Part shown: positions 62,892 to 64,000 of the stretch, in pieces
Layout of the letters: each line of letters opens with the position of its first letter
Position numbering within the stretch: position 1 is the stretch's first letter
Source: Bacteroidota bacterium
GTDB taxonomy: Bacteria; Bacteroidota; Bacteroidia; Chitinophagales; LD1
Assembly: GCA_018267385.1 (NCBI GenBank)
Contig: JAFDYN010000015.1
Coordinates: forward strand, 25,846-89,845
Direction of reading: 5' to 3'
Length of the DNA: 64,000 bases
Position numbers and translations under genes: made by a program
The notes under the pieces: model-generated
What the model was told of the DNA's origin: nothing
Databases searched by the model: none
What the model saw: only the letters and a program-made list of their open reading frames with translations

Positions 62892-63497
62892 GTGGTGAGT
62901 AAAAGTGAAAATACTATCTGGAGCTACGAGTACGAGAAGGATAAGGCCATACAGCCGGGCAGTCTGCTCCTTTCGGAGCCTTTTATGCCGGATGAGAACT
63001 TTCGCCGCACGGTCATCCTCGTCTGCCGGCATCATAGCGTAGAGGGTACCTCAGGAGTGATACTGAATAAGCCCGTGCAACTCAGTCTGGATGACCTGCT
63101 GGATAATTTCCCCAAGGATTTCGGAGGTAGGTTATACCTGGGTGGCCCGGTAGGTACCGATATGATCCAGATGGTGCATACAATGGGGCACAAGATCACC
63201 GACAGTACCAAACTGGCTGAGGGACTCTGGTGGGGAGGCAACTTTGACCAGCTCAAGAAGCTGATACGCCAGGGAGAGATCACATCAAATCATGTGCGCT
63301 TCTATATCGGCTACTCAGGCTGGGAGGCGCAGCAGCTGCGAGACGAGATCAAGGATAACTCCTGGATCATAGCGCAAGCCAGGCACGAATATGTATTTGA
63401 TAGCGACCCTGACCAGCTCTGGCGCAAAATAATGAATGGCATGGGAGGGATCTACCAGACCATGGCCGGCTACCCCGAAAATCCCAATCTCAACTAG
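62892..63497 (+). CDS. YqgE/AlgH family protein (UPF0301)
   Basis: 201 residues from GTG 62892, 200 from GTG 62895. Family features: PGSLLLSEPFMPDENFRRTV, GTSGVILNKPVQLSL, RLYLGGPVGTDMIQMVHT and FYIGYSGWEAQQLRDE. Cytosolic alpha/beta protein; a link to alginate regulation is known in Pseudomonas, but the molecular role is unsettled. It lies 5 nt before the DUF4105 gene, same strand. Confidence 0.88.
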   Translation: MVSKSENTIWSYEYEKDKAIQPGSLLLSEPFMPDENFRRTVILVCRHHSVEGTSGVILNKPVQLSLDDLLDNFPKDFGGRLYLGGPVGTDMIQMVHTMGHKITDSTKLAEGLWWGGNFDQLKKLIRQGEITSNHVRFYIGYSGWEAQQLRDEIKDNSWIIAQARHEYVFDSDPDQLWRKIMNGMGGIYQTMAGYPENPNLN

Positions 63498-63502
63498 ACC
63501 TC

Positions 63503-64000
63503 ATGAAGCAATATTTTCTGCGCGTATTTATAGCTGCATACTTTATTGTCAGTGCTACCTGTGCCCTGGCCGTGGAGCTATCAGACTCGGCCCGTGTGAG
63601 TCTGCTCACCTGTGCACCGGGCAATGAATTGTACTCCTGCTTCGGGCACAGCGGCATCAGAGTCACGGACTACAGGCAGGGGTTTGATGTGGTGTTCAAC
63701 TATGGCACATTTGACTACGGAGCGCCAAACTTCTATCTCAACTTCCTGAAAGGCCATATGATCTATATGATAGGTGTGGACAGCTATAGAGATTTTTATG
63801 AGTCTTATGTGTACGAAGGCAGGAGTGTCTATGAGCAGGTATTAAACCTGAATGATAGCCAGCGGGTCAGGATCTTTGACTTTCTGGTGAATAATGCGAA
63901 ACCCGAAAACCGGAACTACAGGTACGATTTTCTTTGGGACAATTGTGCTACGCGTATCCGCGATGTATTTGAAAAGAATATTCCCGGTGTCAGTTTTGAT
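63503..64000 (+). CDS. DUF4105 (Lnb N-terminal-like) protein, 3' end outside window
   Basis: 166 codons visible, no stop. Signal peptide (YFLRVFIAAYFIVSATCALA). The family pattern is clear: LLTCAPGNELYSCFGHSGIR, VFNYGTFDYGAPNFYLNFLK and YDFLWDNCATRIRDVFE, with His and Cys/Asn that may form a catalytic site. These motifs resemble a papain-like/NlpC-type core, by inference. Probably periplasmic or outer-membrane. Cotranscribed with the AlgH gene. Confidence 0.8.
   Translation, partial: MKQYFLRVFIAAYFIVSATCALAVELSDSARVSLLTCAPGNELYSCFGHSGIRVTDYRQGFDVVFNYGTFDYGAPNFYLNFLKGHMIYMIGVDSYRDFYESYVYEGRSVYEQVLNLNDSQRVRIFDFLVNNAKPENRNYRYDFLWDNCATRIRDVFEKNIPGVSFD

Noticed and set aside
1..64000. tRNA, rRNA, transposase or integrase genes
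   Set aside because: Reading both strands, I saw no tRNA cloverleaf, rRNA sequence, transposase motif or attachment site.

Overview
The window looks like a chromosomal segment of a Bacteroidota bacterium, most likely from the Chitinophagales/Sphingobacteriales side. The evidence is several secreted proteins with type IX secretion (T9SS) C-terminal domains, a gliding-motility-type (CHU_C) adhesin end, Bacteroidota -7 promoter boxes (TAnnTTTG), a serine palmitoyltransferase-like sphingolipid gene, DUF3127/DUF4139/DUF4159 family proteins, and almost no Shine-Dalgarno sequences. I see no rRNA, tRNA, insertion sequence, prophage, integrase or CRISPR array. The genes are mostly core or housekeeping, mixed with secreted surface proteins.

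Layout. 1-1904: 5' part of a giant secreted multidomain protein (GEVED/FN3/Ig-like). 1905-2393: AT-rich non-coding stretch with three inverted repeats. 2394-4271: MsbA-like ABC exporter, divergent from a CzcCBA-type metal efflux operon (4497-10108). 10124-15682: TPR membrane protein, AI-2E transporter, a 6-pyruvoyl-tetrahydropterin synthase of CX5HGH type, a secreted M1 aminopeptidase and a membrane zinc peptidase. 15718-20205: a 1495-residue adhesin with 13 Ig-like modules, seven of them in a nearly identical 216-bp tandem array. 20580-23521: sphingolipid locus (serine palmitoyltransferase and two 3-ketosphinganine-reductase-like SDRs). 23655-30607: RsmE, a small hypothetical, an outer-membrane barrel, a lipid kinase, SUI1/YciH, TauE, and a PlsB-like acyltransferase overlapping gpsA, closed by a 22-bp perfect terminator hairpin. 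30680-34424: DUF4139, a membrane protein, pyrB and pyrR. 34687-36740: der, a tiny and apparently highly expressed lipoprotein, and a truncated haemoglobin. 36742-44831: TPR protein, barrel, lipoprotein, folD, DUF3127 protein with an SSB-like tail, LprI-like, lepA, pyrD. 45040-52673: DUF4159, two remotely similar ~500-residue helical proteins, a T9SS protein, a Cys-rich lipoprotein, an orphan, and an LpxH-like/glycosyltransferase pair. 52897-64000: ftsK, LolA-like, two further T9SS proteins, a DUF349-like coiled coil, a Nudix CoA pyrophosphatase, a membrane protein, YqgE/AlgH and a DUF4105 protein cut by the window end.

Functional themes. Envelope lipids are over-represented: sphingoid base synthesis, glycerol-3-phosphate synthesis and acylation, a lipid kinase, an LpxH-like phosphatase, LolA and an MsbA-like exporter. 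Pyrimidine synthesis appears twice (pyrR-pyrB, pyrD). The most noteworthy non-gene signals are a dispersed two-hairpin repeat (three copies plus one distant relative), the homogenised adhesin array, and -7 promoter boxes that repeatedly end only about 4 nt before start codons, which predicts leaderless mRNAs.
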